From positions 1 through 64,000 of the forward strand of contig PANC01000015.1 of NCBI GenBank assembly GCA_002708315.1: a stretch of DNA of 64,000 bases. Direction: 5' to 3'. Of this stretch, positions 27,656-38,400 are shown piece by piece (the first letter of the stretch is position 1; each line of letters begins with the position of its first letter). The position numbers and the translations under genes are program-made. The notes below the pieces were generated by a model. The model was not told the DNA's origin. It was given only the letters and a program-made list of their open reading frames with translations, and did not search any database. Origin of the DNA: Lentimicrobiaceae bacterium (lineage in GTDB: Bacteria > Bacteroidota > Bacteroidia > Bacteroidales > F082).

Positions 27656-29803
27656 ATGAAGAAGAAGAAAACCAAAAGACCACGAAGTGCGCTTACTGGC
27701 ATAATATTAAGCATTTTTACGGAAACCCCTTTTAGGGCGTATAACCACAAGCAGATAGGGCACATGTTGGGCGCCAAAGACAAAGCTGGCCGTGATATGG
27801 TTATAAAAATATTAGGTGAGCTAATAGGTGACAAAAGTATTAATGAAGTAAAAAGAGGAAAATATCAGCTTAACCCTGAAAAAATCCAAGAGCTAACAAA
27901 ACAAAAATATATAACCGGTTCTGTTGATATGCTTAGAACTGGCAAGGCATATGTAATTCCTGATGATGGGGGGGATGATGTGTTCATTGCATCTAATAAC
28001 TCTGGACGCGCGCTCCATGAAGACAAGGTTAAGGTTATTATTTTCCCCAAAAGAAAAGGCCATAAAACCGAAGGGCAAATAATTGAAGTTTTGTCAAGGC
28101 CAAAAAATACTTACGTTGGTGTATTAGAAATGAGTAAAAACTTCGGTTTTGTAATAGCAGATAGCTCATCAATGCCATATGATATATTTGTTTCAAAAAA
28201 TAAGAACAATGACGCGTCTGATGGCCAAAAGGTTTTGGTAAAAATAACAGACTGGCCGGAACATGCCAATAATCCTTTCGGGGAAATAATAGAAACACTT
28301 GGTCAGCCCGGAGACAATAACGTAGAAATGCAATCAATTCTAGCAGATTATAATTTTCCATTATCATCTCCGCCTAAGGTCGAAAAGGATGCGGCAAAAA
28401 TTGGCACTACCATTACAAAGGAAGAGGTTAAAAGACGAAGAGATTTCAGAAAAATTTGGACAATAACCATTGACCCACACGATGCTAAAGATTTTGATGA
28501 TGCCTTATCCCTTGTTAAGCTAAATGATGGAAATTATGAAGTTGGTATTCATATTGCAGATGTGAGTCATTATGTGGTACCAGGAACCGAGCTTGATAAT
28601 GAAGCTTTAAAACGAGCAACTTCAGTATATCTTGTTGATAGAGTAATTCCAATGTTACCAGAGGTACTATCCAACCAGGTTTGTTCACTTAGACCCAAAG
28701 AAGAAAAATTAACCTTTTCAGCTGTTTTTACCATGAACGATAAGGCAGAGGTAACAAACCAATGGTTTGGAAAAACTGTAATTAATTCTGATCGACGATT
28801 TACTTACGAAGAAGCTCAAGAGGTTATAGAAACAGGAAAGGGTGAATATCATGAAGAGGTTGGTATTTTGCATGCCCTGGCAACAATACTCCGAAAGAAA
28901 AGGTTTGGAAAAGGGGCCATAAATTTCCACTCGGAGGAAGTAAGGTTTAAGCTGGATGAAACAGGAAAGCCCATTGAGACATATATCAAAGAACAAAAAG
29001 AGGCAAATTTTTTAATTGAAGAATTTATGCTCTTGGCAAATAAAAAAGTTGCTGAATTTATAGGCAAGGTTTCTGCCGGAAAAACTCCCAAAACATTTGT
29101 TTACAGAGTGCATGATGAGCCAAACCCTGAAAAGCTAAATACTTTTGTGCAGTTTCTTAAAAAACTTGGCTATACCCTAAATGTTAGCTCCAGACAAAGC
29201 CTTGCCACCTCTTATAATAACCTTTTTGAAAAAATACAAGGAAAGGGAGAAGAAAACATGATCGAAACAATTGCCGTTAGAACAATGGCAAAAGCTGAAT
29301 ATTCGACAGAAAATATAGGGCATTATGGGCTCGCATTCCCCTTTTATTCGCATTTTACCTCTCCCATAAGAAGGTATCCAGATTTAATGACTCACAGGCT
29401 GCTTTTTCAGTATTTAAATGGTGGAAAATCTGCCAACAAAAGTATTTATGAAGATATGTGCAAGCATAGCTCAGAAATGGAGCGCAGTGCTCAGAAGGCT
29501 GAGCGCGATTCAATAAAATATAAACAAGTTGAGTTTTTACTTGATAAAAAAGGCAAGGTGTTTGACGGAGTAATCTCTGGGGTAAGCAAATGGGGAATAT
29601 TTGTGCAGCTAAATATTTCCAAAAGCGAAGGGTTGATTAGATTTAGCGACCTAAAGGACGACTATTATTATTTGGACGAAGATAACTACCGAATCATTGG
29701 GCGACAATATGGTAATGCTTACAGGTTGGGAGATAAGGTTAGCGTACTTGTTAAGGAAGTTGATATGGAGAAAAGACAGCTAGACCTTAAGATATTAGAT
29801 TAA
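27656..29803 (+). CDS. rnr: Ribonuclease R
   Basis: A 715-residue cytoplasmic 3'-5' exoribonuclease that degrades structured RNA. The N-terminus is basic (MKKKKTKRPR) and leads into a winged-helix-like region. Cold-shock domains follow from about residues 80 to 235. The RNB catalytic core contains the metal-binding IDPHDAKDFDDALS near residues 272-285 and later YAHFTSPIRRYPDL-type sequence (here YSHFTSPIRRYPDLMTHRLL). A C-terminal S1 domain starts near VFDGVISGVSKWGIFVQL. Length and order are typical of RNase R/VacB. There is no Lys-rich C-terminal tail. Confidence 0.96.
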   Translation: MKKKKTKRPRSALTGIILSIFTETPFRAYNHKQIGHMLGAKDKAGRDMVIKILGELIGDKSINEVKRGKYQLNPEKIQELTKQKYITGSVDMLRTGKAYVIPDDGGDDVFIASNNSGRALHEDKVKVIIFPKRKGHKTEGQIIEVLSRPKNTYVGVLEMSKNFGFVIADSSSMPYDIFVSKNKNNDASDGQKVLVKITDWPEHANNPFGEIIETLGQPGDNNVEMQSILADYNFPLSSPPKVEKDAAKIGTTITKEEVKRRRDFRKIWTITIDPHDAKDFDDALSLVKLNDGNYEVGIHIADVSHYVVPGTELDNEALKRATSVYLVDRVIPMLPEVLSNQVCSLRPKEEKLTFSAVFTMNDKAEVTNQWFGKTVINSDRRFTYEEAQEVIETGKGEYHEEVGILHALATILRKKRFGKGAINFHSEEVRFKLDETGKPIETYIKEQKEANFLIEEFMLLANKKVAEFIGKVSAGKTPKTFVYRVHDEPNPEKLNTFVQFLKKLGYTLNVSSRQSLATSYNNLFEKIQGKGEENMIETIAVRTMAKAEYSTENIGHYGLAFPFYSHFTSPIRRYPDLMTHRLLFQYLNGGKSANKSIYEDMCKHSSEMERSAQKAERDSIKYKQVEFLLDKKGKVFDGVISGVSKWGIFVQLNISKSEGLIRFSDLKDDYYYLDEDNYRIIGRQYGNAYRLGDKVSVLVKEVDMEKRQLDLKILD

Positions 29804-29820
29804 GGTTTACTGTTTTGAAT

Positions 29821-31710
29821 TTAATAGTCCATGAATTGCTGAAATAACACTTGTAAGTAAGATTTTCCATCCATTATTACAGAATCTTTTATTTGATTAC
29901 CAAGTGTTATTTCCATAATGCCCCCTGCTCTGTTACTAAAAACAAAATATCCATTGGGAGTAATCCACCCAACACCTTCATCACTTTCATAAAATGCAAA
30001 CTCCGGTGTTGTAGGATTAAAAAGATTCCTGCTCCATGTAAATTCAATTGCACTTAATCCCAGCTGCTGCAGTAAAGTGGTTGGTATATCTGTTTGAGAT
30101 GAAATTCTATCCATTTGGGCGCCGCGGAATTCTTTTTTTAAAACATCTCCAAATAATAACATTGGCACCCTGCGGTATTCCTTTTTATGGACTGGCCAAT
30201 GATTGTATGTGTCGTGACTGTGGTCGGCAACAATTAAAAAAAGAGTGTTTTTATACCAACTCATTTTTTTTGCTTCATTAAAATACTTTCCCAGGCTTTT
30301 GTCAGTATAATATGCAGAATTCAAATAATTATTCTGGGTCTTAGTATCTGCCCACTCTATAACGTCTTCCATTGGCTGATCATATGGTGAGTGTGTGCTT
30401 AGTGTAAATACCACTGATAAAAAGGGTTCTGGTTCATAGTTAAGATCTTTTAGCTGTTCGTTAAATAGGTATTCATCGTGAAGGCCTAATTTTCCTCGCG
30501 GCAAGGCTACGTCAAAGTCATTTCCCTCTTTTACTCTTTCAAAACCATTAACAGATATGAAAGAGTTAATGCCACCATACATAAGCTCTCCTCCAAAATA
30601 ATATGATGTTCCATAACCTTCATTTATCAGCTGTTTTGTGAAGCTAGGTAGATATATGATTTTATCTAGGTTGTGGGAAATGGCTGTTATTGGTGTCGAT
30701 GGGAATCCAGCAAAAATAGATGTCATGGATTGCTCGGAACGATTTCCACTAACATAAAAATTTGTAAAAAGAAGCCCCTCATTTTCAAGCTTAGCAAATT
30801 CTGGTGTTATACCAGCTCTTCCTCCAAGAGATTCTATTAAGTCTGCTGACCAGCTTTCTAAGATCAGAATAACAATATTGGGCTTTTTCTTAGTTAGAAT
30901 ATTAATGGTTGTGTCTTTGTCCACGCGATGAAGCCTTTTTACTCTATCATTTGCAGGGCCTAGACTGTAAAAGTCAAACGGGTTTTTGCTTCTAAATTTA
31001 TAATTTTCTATTGTGCTTATTAACAAACTGTAGCCCGAATTTACAGATGCTAGGTTTATGAAGTTATGTTTTGAAAAGTATGGCTTGCTTTGGGTTATGG
31101 GTATCTCAGAAATACCACCTCTAATACCCACAAATAATACTCCAGAGCCTATGATTAAATAAAACAACCCAAAAACAAATTTCTTTGTTTGAGATAAAAT
31201 TGATTGATAAATAATTCTATTATATATCCAGATGAAGAAGATGCTTTCTGTAATTATTAATGCCAACAAAATAAAAAAAGAGCCGGTTTCTGCAGAATTA
31301 TAAATCTCTGCAGGATGCGATAGGTAGTTTAACGCCTTGAATTGCAGTTTGGTTTTCCATTCTTCATATATCCCTATCTCTGTGGTTGAAATCAAAACAT
31401 AAACAACAATTACAATTATATTGTAATAAAAAGAAGCTCTGTTTAACCACCAAGAGGCATAATAACTCTGAATAACAGAAAGCAAGAAAGGAATAACTAG
31501 TATGTAGCATGCTGTTGCAATATCAAGGGGTATTGCGTACCAAAATGATAGCAGCAGCTCGCTTAGCGGAATGCCGTCTTGGTTTAAAATTTCCCAATAG
31601 TAAATATAAAATATTAAACGCGTGGTAGCGAACAGCAGCATCCAGAAAATAAATTGTTTTAGAAGTGCGCTGATAAATTTCATTTGAATTTTACTGAATT
31701 TTGAAAGCAA
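29821..31710 (-). CDS. LTA synthase-like membrane phosphotransferase (sulfatase fold)
   Basis: A 629-residue protein with five or so N-terminal membrane helices (to about residue 190) and an extracytoplasmic alkaline-phosphatase/sulfatase-fold domain beginning at KPNIVILILESWSADL (metal-binding Glu). The likely nucleophile segment is SGNRSEQSMTSIFAGFP, with Ser325 where LtaS-type enzymes usually have Thr. Later metal ligands are visible in LIVADHSHDTYN and PVHKKEYRRVPML. Relatives move phosphoglycerol or phosphoethanolamine onto glycolipids or glycans in the envelope. In Bacteroidota the acceptor is generally unknown. It lies 64 bases downstream of the LRR gene, on the same strand. Confidence 0.85.
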   Translation of the reverse strand: MLSKFSKIQMKFISALLKQFIFWMLLFATTRLIFYIYYWEILNQDGIPLSELLLSFWYAIPLDIATACYILVIPFLLSVIQSYYASWWLNRASFYYNIIVIVVYVLISTTEIGIYEEWKTKLQFKALNYLSHPAEIYNSAETGSFFILLALIITESIFFIWIYNRIIYQSILSQTKKFVFGLFYLIIGSGVLFVGIRGGISEIPITQSKPYFSKHNFINLASVNSGYSLLISTIENYKFRSKNPFDFYSLGPANDRVKRLHRVDKDTTINILTKKKPNIVILILESWSADLIESLGGRAGITPEFAKLENEGLLFTNFYVSGNRSEQSMTSIFAGFPSTPITAISHNLDKIIYLPSFTKQLINEGYGTSYYFGGELMYGGINSFISVNGFERVKEGNDFDVALPRGKLGLHDEYLFNEQLKDLNYEPEPFLSVVFTLSTHSPYDQPMEDVIEWADTKTQNNYLNSAYYTDKSLGKYFNEAKKMSWYKNTLFLIVADHSHDTYNHWPVHKKEYRRVPMLLFGDVLKKEFRGAQMDRISSQTDIPTTLLQQLGLSAIEFTWSRNLFNPTTPEFAFYESDEGVGWITPNGYFVFSNRAGGIMEITLGNQIKDSVIMDGKSYLQVLFQQFMDY

Positions 31711-31774
31711 AGGTAAGTAATCATATTATGCATAACCTTCTTAATAACATTGAGCAAGCTTGTATTATGTAATA

Positions 31775-34408
31775 CTAATAAAATACTACCTCAACATTTG
31801 GCGTTTGACGTTTATATTCGTTTATCTTGGACGGTTTAATTAAAGTATTATAACACTTTAGATAGTTAAGGTTTGATAGCTGCAAGAGAGGCTTAATGCT
31901 TTTTATCCTTGTATTATTTATATATAATTCCTCAAGTTTTGTAAGCCTGGCTATATATTTTAAGGATTTTATTTTTGTGCCGCCCATATCCAGCTTTAAT
32001 AGTCCGGATATAAGGGATATGGGCTCAAGGTCATCCACAGAGGTATTTCTTATCAAAAGCTCTTTAATATATTTAAGCTCAGATATTGAATTTACCTGTG
32101 ATATTGGATTTTTTGATATGTCTAATTTCTCTATGGTTACAAGAGAAATAATAGGGCTAATATCGGTTATGGAAGTAGAGTTAATAACAAGTTCTTTTAA
32201 TCGTAAAAACTTATGCAATGGATTTAGGTTTAGTATGGATGGGTTATCTATAACTTGAATGGATTCGGTGTCCACCATGTTTTGCAAATCCATATTAGAT
32301 GGGCTTAAGGGTAGTTTCAGCATTCCTATAAATTCATCCTTCCAACTATCATCTAAGTTATTCCACCACATTCGCAAATTATCACTTTGGTATATGACTA
32401 CTGTTTTTGGGTGCGTGTTTTTAAATCTAAGGGCCTCGCCTTCTCGCACCAATGTATTATCACAATATATTATTCTAAGGGAGGCAGACTCCAGCGATGA
32501 TAGATTATCAATTCTTGTGTTTTCAAGTTTAATAATCCTAATTCGTCGCAATGATGAAAGCGGTTCAAGTGAAATTATCTCTGTGTTACTAATATTTAAT
32601 TCTTCTATGTTTGATAATCCAGATATCGGTGTTAGGTCAGATATGCTAGTTCCCTGAAGGTATACCTCATTCAGCCTATGCATTATGCTTAATGGCTTAA
32701 TGTCATATATCTGCTTATTAAATGCTACTGATATTCTACGCTCTTGTATTAATTCATGAAGTTTTTCCACAGAAACGCTATCGCTAATATTATACTCCTG
32801 TTTAAATAAATTTCTCCACTCCATTGATAAGTCTTGCCACCACTTCTCAAGTTCTTGAGAGTTATAAATCACCAAACATCCAGGATTTTCGTCCATGAAA
32901 TTATTGGCCTCGTTTATGTCTATCTTACTATTATCACAATAAATAATTTTGAGTTTCTTTTTGTTTTCTAGTGGTTTTAATGACGAGATATTTGTGTTGT
33001 TTGCCTGCAAAACAGTCATATTTTCAAAGTTCGATAATGGTACCAAGCTATAAATTAATGTACTGTCAATATTAAGGTGTTGAATACTGGTTAGGCTAGA
33101 TATTTTTTCTAGGCTTTTCACGCTTGTTGAAGAAATATTAACATCCGAAAGATGAGGAAGCTCACAAATTGGTGATAAATTATTTATACGTGTATGGCTA
33201 ATATCAAGTTGATTAAGCGAATAAATTGTTTCTAAAGGTGTAATATCTTCAACATGAGAGTTAGATATATTTAGTTTCGTTATGTTTTCAAGCCCGCCTA
33301 TGGCAGTTAAGTCCACCAGTTTGGTACTTGATAGGTTTAGGCTTATAAGAGATGATAAATACCTGAGGGATGATAAGTCTTCAACCGCCGAACCGCTGCA
33401 ATTTAAAACTTCGATGTTTTTCAGGTTTCGAATGGGTTCGAGATCATTAATATTAGTGTTTATTATATTGATTTCTTTGAGTTGCGACAGCTCAGATATG
33501 GGCTTTAAATCCTTTATTATTTGATTATTAGATAAGTCCAGTGATTTAACCCCTCTGAATGTTTTTAAAAGGTTAAATACAATGGAAGTGTTTGCCATTA
33601 TGGTGTCTTGAACCTCTAAAAAAGTGGTGTCATAATACACCATTAGGCTGTCTTCTGGTAAAAAAGGATCTGTTTGTGGGTTTTCATCAATAATTAGTGT
33701 GTCCGAAACGTATTCTTTTACCCATTTTGATACTACCACAGAGGAGTCTGAAAACCACAATATATTTCTAAATGGAAGTGTGTCAAAAACAATTACCGAT
33801 TTTCCAAAATAGTTTTTCCATTCATTTGACATATCATTCCACCAATTTCGTATTTCTTCTTCTTCTTGTATTTTAGTTGTGTAAATGCTTGCTATTTTCA
33901 GGTCTTTTTGATTTGGATCAAGGTTAATTTCAATATACCTAAGCTGATTATTGTTTATGGTGTCATTTTCAACGGTGATGCCTTGTAAATTTCTGTTTAG
34001 GGTGACTTTAAAAACTATTTTATTACTATCTGTTATTATGCTCTCTGTATTTTCTATTTCAAAGCTAAACCTTGCCTCCTTGAAAAAGAAATCGATATCC
34101 TTTAGATAGGCCTGAACATCCTTGTTAAGGGGCAGGTCTCTATTTTCATCTAAATCATCTTCTATCTGAACCATATCACTAGCAAATAGTTTAAGGTAAC
34201 TCTCATTAAAAATAATATCCTTTTCAGAAGGGATTTCATTGGGGTCGCCAATAAAATTTAACGTTCCCTGAAGGTAATTGATTAGCTGCTTTGTTTGAGT
34301 TTCATACTTATTAATCTGGCTAATACTGATGGCGCTGTCAGCCTGGCCTATTAAAAATATAGGAAGCAAAACAACGGTGATGAGAATTACTGGTATTAGT
34401 TTGCGCAT
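31775..34408 (-). CDS. Secreted internalin-like LRR protein with repeated WW-cap cassettes
   Basis: An 877-residue protein. A signal peptide at 1-22 is followed by a unique alpha/beta N-terminal domain (to about 180) and then leucine-rich repeats of about 22 residues with the consensus Lx.LxIs.T.I.dL.PIs.L. Three caps share one spacing, WW-x6-W-x3-F: W189/W190/W197/F201, W523/W524/W531/F535 and W681/W682/W689/F693. Each is followed by a linker and an LRR block. Each block closes with a matching segment rich in CDN.. and viY (about 486-515, 644-673 and 847-877). So the protein is three cassettes of cap, LRRs and closing segment. There is no T9SS tail or membrane anchor. The internalin-like repeats suggest protein binding; partner and role are unknown. 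It overlaps the upstream gene by 13 bases. Confidence 0.88.
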   Translation of the reverse strand: MRKLIPVILITVVLLPIFLIGQADSAISISQINKYETQTKQLINYLQGTLNFIGDPNEIPSEKDIIFNESYLKLFASDMVQIEDDLDENRDLPLNKDVQAYLKDIDFFFKEARFSFEIENTESIITDSNKIVFKVTLNRNLQGITVENDTINNNQLRYIEINLDPNQKDLKIASIYTTKIQEEEEIRNWWNDMSNEWKNYFGKSVIVFDTLPFRNILWFSDSSVVVSKWVKEYVSDTLIIDENPQTDPFLPEDSLMVYYDTTFLEVQDTIMANTSIVFNLLKTFRGVKSLDLSNNQIIKDLKPISELSQLKEINIINTNINDLEPIRNLKNIEVLNCSGSAVEDLSSLRYLSSLISLNLSSTKLVDLTAIGGLENITKLNISNSHVEDITPLETIYSLNQLDISHTRINNLSPICELPHLSDVNISSTSVKSLEKISSLTSIQHLNIDSTLIYSLVPLSNFENMTVLQANNTNISSLKPLENKKKLKIIYCDNSKIDINEANNFMDENPGCLVIYNSQELEKWWQDLSMEWRNLFKQEYNISDSVSVEKLHELIQERRISVAFNKQIYDIKPLSIMHRLNEVYLQGTSISDLTPISGLSNIEELNISNTEIISLEPLSSLRRIRIIKLENTRIDNLSSLESASLRIIYCDNTLVREGEALRFKNTHPKTVVIYQSDNLRMWWNNLDDSWKDEFIGMLKLPLSPSNMDLQNMVDTESIQVIDNPSILNLNPLHKFLRLKELVINSTSITDISPIISLVTIEKLDISKNPISQVNSISELKYIKELLIRNTSVDDLEPISLISGLLKLDMGGTKIKSLKYIARLTKLEELYINNTRIKSIKPLLQLSNLNYLKCYNTLIKPSKINEYKRQTPNVEVVFY

Positions 34409-35235
34409 AGTCTGTATGTTCTTATTAATTCCTGCTTATCTTCCTCTTTTAAATAGACAAGGTTGGAAATAAGCCATCCAGAATTCATATCATCTCTGTT
34501 AAAAAACGAAAGTTCGAAATACCAATCATTGATTTGAAAAAAATGAAATTTAACAGACTCTACACTCACAAATTTCATTTGGTTAGTTTTCATCATGAAA
34601 AAAAACAATGTGAGATAATCTGGTTTATAATTTGAAGAAGCATATAGCTCAACATATTCTTGATTGGTTAGGGCTTTTTTTAGATTCATAAAGTCTAATT
34701 CGTGGCTCTGGGGGTGTAAAAAATGAGTTGTCTGCTCAATAGAATCTGTTTCTGGAAAAATTCTATTAAAATTTTTAAAATAAACATTGCTCATGATCCA
34801 TTTAGAGCCTAGGTTTTCTTTCTCAAGTGTTAAAAACAATATAACGTTCTCTTTTTTACCATTAACCTGGAATGTTGCAGCAACTTCGGCATACCAATCG
34901 GGGTCCAAAAAATTTAGGTATGTCGGGCTTTTATCATTTGTAACATCTGCAATGAAGTATTTTTTCAAATTACCTGATGTTCGTGGATTATATTCATCAA
35001 ACATTCCTTGAAGCAACATCCTCCGCATATCATTACTTCGATATGATTTATCGCTAGTTAATAGAGGTTTTCCTAAATTATCTTCTTCCATATTAAACCT
35101 TTTAACAAACTGACCTACCTGTTTGTTCATGGCATAAAGTGTGGTTTCATCAGTGGTATAATTACCCAATGACTGTGATTTAATCATATTAGCAATGCCA
35201 ACACTTATTATTATCAGTAAAAAATATCTGTTCAT
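34396..35235 (-). CDS. Secreted protein of unknown function, coupled to the LRR gene
   Basis: A 279-residue protein with an N-terminal hydrophobic signal (RYFLLIIISVGIANMIKSQ) and no lipobox. I do not recognise the family. The mature part is alpha/beta with two similar-looking halves: one ends WIMSNVYFKNFNRIF near residue 160, the other WLISNLVYLKEEDKQEL near the C-terminus. Both follow an aromatic strand, which suggests an internal duplication of an NTF2-like or cystatin-like unit. Its stop overlaps the LRR start by 13 bases, so translation is coupled and the two products are probably made in fixed ratio. A TAnnTTTG box lies 45 bases upstream. Confidence 0.78.
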   Translation of the reverse strand: MNRYFLLIIISVGIANMIKSQSLGNYTTDETTLYAMNKQVGQFVKRFNMEEDNLGKPLLTSDKSYRSNDMRRMLLQGMFDEYNPRTSGNLKKYFIADVTNDKSPTYLNFLDPDWYAEVAATFQVNGKKENVILFLTLEKENLGSKWIMSNVYFKNFNRIFPETDSIEQTTHFLHPQSHELDFMNLKKALTNQEYVELYASSNYKPDYLTLFFFMMKTNQMKFVSVESVKFHFFQINDWYFELSFFNRDDMNSGWLISNLVYLKEEDKQELIRTYRLCAN

Positions 35236-35280
35236 TTAGTCGTAGTTTAGCAGAAGTTCGTAATAATTATTGCTGACGCA

Positions 35281-35288
35281 CAAATTTA
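35281..35288 (-). promoter_or_regulatory. -7 box for the secreted protein/LRR/phosphotransferase run
   Basis: On the minus strand this reads TAAATTTG, an exact TAnnTTTG match, 45 bases before the ATG at 35235. No clear -33 element. Confidence 0.45.
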
Positions 35289-35391
35289 GTTTTTTATTAA
35301 AAACGTTTTAATCGCACCTCTATTATCAATTTATGAAAAGCCTTTTATGATATTGATAATATTATGGTTTATGTATTCTTAGATTATTTAA

Positions 35392-35399
35392 TAAATTTG
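35392..35399 (+). promoter_or_regulatory. -7 box for the Asp-box protein
   Basis: TAAATTTG, an exact TAnnTTTG match, 26 bases before the ATG at 35426. No clear -33 element. It is divergent from the box at 35281. Confidence 0.45.
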
Positions 35400-35425
35400 A
35401 TTCAAATTAAAAGCCCTTTCCCATC

Positions 35426-38400
35426 ATGAAAAAAACAATTCTTCTGATTTCTTCCGTAATGATACTCTGTAGCCTTGGGTATGGTCAAAAAACTGAATCT
35501 TATGATATTTTAAAAGGAGTTTCGTTGAACGCATTCGAATACAGAAACATTGGGCCTGCACTAAAGTCTGGAAGGATTTCGGATATAGCAATACATCCAG
35601 AAAATCAAAACATATGGTATGTTACAGTTGGTTCTGGAGGTGTATGGAAAACGGAGAATTCTGGTACAACATGGGTTCCTATATTTGATAGCCAAAAGGT
35701 TTTTTCAACGGGTTGTGTGACTATTGACCCTAATAACCCGCATGTTATTTGGGTTGGCACTGGCGAGAATGTAGGCGGAAGACACGTCAGTTATGGAGAT
35801 GGTATTTATAAGAGTGAAGATGATGGCCTGTCATGGAAAAATATGGGCCTTAAAGAATCACAACACATATCTAAAATTGTTATCCATCCTAATAATTCGG
35901 ATATTATGTGGGTGGCTGTTCAGGGTCCATTATGGTCATCGGGAGGCGATAGAGGGCTTTACAGAACCCAAGACGGCGGAAAATCTTGGGTCAAAACACT
36001 GGGTGATGAAGAATGGACAGGTGCAACAGATATTGTTATTGATCCCCGTAATCCAGATGTAATTTATTGCGCATCATGGCAAAGGGGAAGAACTGTTGCT
36101 GCCTATATGGGTGGTGGGCCAGGATCAGGAATACATAAATCAACTGACGGAGGAAATACATGGATAAAGCTCAAAACAGGATTACCCACATCGGATATGG
36201 GTAAAATCGGTCTTGCCATTAGCCCACAAAATCCTGATGTCATATATGCCGCAATTGAGCTTGATAGGCGTAAAGGTGGGGTATATAAATCTGAAAACCG
36301 GGGCGCCTCTTGGGTAAAACAGTCAAGTGCAGTTTCAGGAGCTACTGGTCCTCACTATTACCAAGAGCTGTATGCAAGTCCTCATGAATTTGATAAAATA
36401 TACCTTGCAGATGTTAGAATCCAAGTTAGTGAAGATGGTGGTAAAACATTTAAACGGCTTAATGAAAAAAATAAACATTCCGATAATCACATAATTGCTT
36501 TCAGGGAAAATGACCCAAACTACCTGTTGGTTGGAACAGATGGTGGTGTTTATGAAAGTTTTGATAAAGCTCAAAACTGGCGATATATGGCAAATTTGCC
36601 AATAACACAGTTTTATAAGCTGGCTTTGGATGATTCAAAACCCTTCTATAAGGTTTATGGGGGGACACAAGATAATGGAACCATAGGGGGTGCTTCGAGA
36701 ACTGTTTTTAGAAGAGGTATTTCTAATGCTGATTGGTTTATAAATTTATTTGCCGATGGGCATCAACCAGCAACAGAACCAGGTAACCCCAATATTGTGT
36801 ATTCCGAAACCCAGGAGGGTAATCTTTTCCGAGTGGATCAAAAAACAGGCGAGGCTGTTAACATTAAACCCCAAGCTAATCCTGGAGACAAATATGAACG
36901 CTTCAATTGGGACTCTCCCATTTTAGTAAGCCCTCATAACCCAACCACAATTTACTTTGCATCCCAAAGGGTGTGGAAGTCTACAAACCGTGGCGATAGC
37001 TGGGTAACTATTTCGGAAGACCTTACCCTAAATCAAGAAAGGTTCAACCTACCTATTATGGATAAAACATGGGGCTGGGACTCCCCATGGGACGTTTATG
37101 CAATGTCAGATTATAATACAATTACTTCGCTATCTGAATCACCACTAAAAAAAGGGCTTATTTATGCAGGAACTGATGATGGGTCAATTAGCGTTACAGA
37201 TAATGGCGGAGGCACATGGAATAAAATTGAAGTTGGTTCATTACCAGGAGTTCCTGAAAATGCCTTTGTAAATGACATTAAAGCTGATCTGTATGACGAA
37301 AATACAGTGTTTGTTGTTCTTGATAATCACAAAAATGGAGATTTCAAACCCTATATTGTAAAAAGCACAGACAAGGGGGAAAGCTGGAATCTAATTACAA
37401 ATAACCTCCCTGAAAATTTAATTGTTTGGAGGCTTGTTCAAGATCATATAAAGCCAGAGCTGTTATTTATTGGCACTGAATTTGGTATTTTCTTGTCGAT
37501 TAATGGTGGACAAAGCTGGTCTAAAATGACAGGAGGAATACCTACAATTTCTTTTAGAGATCTTGCAATCCAAAAAAGAGAAAATGATCTTGTGGGTGCA
37601 TCATTTGGGCGTAGCTTTTTTGTTCTAGATGACTACTCTCCTTTACGTGAAATAGATGAAGGTACTTTTGATAAGGAGGCAACACTTTTTAGTTTGAGAG
37701 ATGCGCTTTTATACTCACCAAGATCATCTCAAACGTACAGCGGTAAAGGATCAATGGGTGCTTCATATTTTATTTCTCCAAACCCCCCATTTGGTGCTGT
37801 TTTCACATATTATTTGTCTGAAAATTATTCAACACTAAAGGAGGTGCGAAAAAAGAAAGAAAAAAAATCTAAAAAGGAAGGTGTAGACATTAAATTTCCT
37901 GGCTGGGACAATTTGGATAAAGAGCTATACGAGGATAGACCCATTGTTATCCTAACAATAATGGATAGTTTGGGTAATGGGATAAGGAAAATCAAGGCCA
38001 AGCAAGGCAAGGGGTTTCATAGAATTTCCTGGAATTTAAGGTATCCAGCATTTAATGGTGTTGATACTGATGGGTCAGGTGTTTTTAATGAGTTTTCTAC
38101 AAGAGGAGGGCTAACGGTAATGCCTGGCAAATATTATGCAGTGCTTTCCAAAAGAGTTGGTGGTGTTAATAGGTCAATTTCAGACACGGTTATGTTTAAC
38201 GTTATTAGTATTCAAAATGGCGCCCTAAAAGGATCATCACCCGAGGATATTTTAGCCTTTGGCAGAGAGGTTGAAAAACTTAAAACAGCAAATTATGCCC
38301 TAAACACTGTTGTTGATAACACTAAAAGAAAATTAGCTGCCATGAACAAGGCTATGGCATCAATTGGGTTTTCAAACGACAGCGTTTATCTGAGTATTTT

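Noticed and set aside
28038-28367. A 109-residue minus-strand frame inside rnr
   Set aside because: It lies wholly inside the conserved RNase R gene on the other strand; its composition reflects that gene's codons.
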